From NCBI RefSeq assembly GCF_023101765.2, contig NC_064213.1, positions 7,998,001 through 8,062,000 of the forward strand: a stretch of 64,000 nucleotides of DNA, written 5' to 3'. The position numbers were made by a program, and so were the translations under genes. This stretch comes from Spodoptera frugiperda. Its lineage: Eukaryota > Arthropoda > Insecta > Lepidoptera > Noctuidae. Below, piece after piece: positions 63,756-64,000 of this stretch; the stretch's first letter is position 1; every line of letters begins with the position of its first letter. Under the pieces are notes generated by a model that was given only the letters and a program-made list of their open reading frames with translations, was not told the DNA's origin and did not search any database.

Positions 63756-64000
63756 CTAAAATATAAAATATAGGTTGGTATGTATTTAACATCTGAGTAA
63801 GGCTACAGGTGCACCAGCAGCGCGAAACCGCGGCGGTTTAAGAAACCGAATAAGTACAAGCAGCCGCACTTGCAGTTTTGCTTTTCAATACAATTTAACC
63901 GCTCCAGTGCGATCGGGGCCTATAACTTTACTTAACTTTACTGCTTTATGCTGTTAGGTAATTTAACTCGCAGAGGAGTTGCTTTTACTTTTATGTTGGA
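63756..64000 (-). other. Right edge: upstream intron or 5' flank of the unrecognised gene
   Basis: Moderately GC-rich patches (agcgcgaaaccgcggcggtt near 63.82 kb) in AT-rich sequence. No exon could be supported, so the gene start cannot be settled here. Confidence 0.4.

Noticed and set aside
1..64000. tRNA, rRNA, snRNA, microRNA and CRISPR searches by eye
   Set aside because: Only the SINE-like B box was found; nothing met the standard for an RNA gene or array.

Overview
The window reads as nuclear DNA of an insect, most likely a moth or butterfly. It is AT-rich, its genes have short exons in long introns with consensus GT/AG sites, and its repeats resemble families I know from Lepidoptera. 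No RNA gene, CRISPR array or prokaryotic signal was seen. The assignment to Lepidoptera is inference; the gene models below were assembled by hand by matching splice sites and codon phase.

Layout. (1) Positions 1 to 38702, minus strand: the 5' eleven exons of a G protein-coupled receptor kinase of the GRK2/3 (beta-ARK, Drosophila Gprk1) type. The gene runs off the left edge inside the kinase domain. A block of about 13.2 kb holding exons 2 to 8 is present twice in direct tandem (10716-23983 and 23984-37207). Both sets of seven exons have intact splice sites and look identical in coding sequence, but the introns differ. Using both sets in one mRNA would shift the frame, because the set is 634 nt long. 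Either this is a real intragenic duplication with either/or exon use, or two haplotypes were joined end to end in the assembly. The sequence alone cannot decide. (2) 38703-41140: the divergent intergenic region, with a tRNA-derived SINE, a foldback element and a few candidate regulatory sites. (3) 41146-53582, plus strand: a complete 16-coding-exon gene for a half ABC transporter of the ABCB6 type (848 residues), with every exon phase consistent. (4) 54.0-63.8 kb, minus strand: an unrecognised charged, coiled-coil-prone protein gene that converges on ABCB6 and probably continues beyond the right edge. (5) 58674-63021: a young LTR retrotransposon of the BEL/Pao type, inserted in an intron of gene 4 in the same orientation. 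It has a 5-bp target duplication and near-identical LTRs, and keeps an intact 893-codon gag-protease reading frame. It has lost reverse transcriptase, RNase H and integrase.

The genes are not an operon-like unit. GRK dampens activated GPCRs, ABCB6-type proteins move porphyrins or heavy-metal conjugates, and the third gene is of unknown role. The points most worth following are the GRK exon-set duplication, the deleted-pol element with its intact ORF, and a pair of related exons in the unknown gene that now flank that element.
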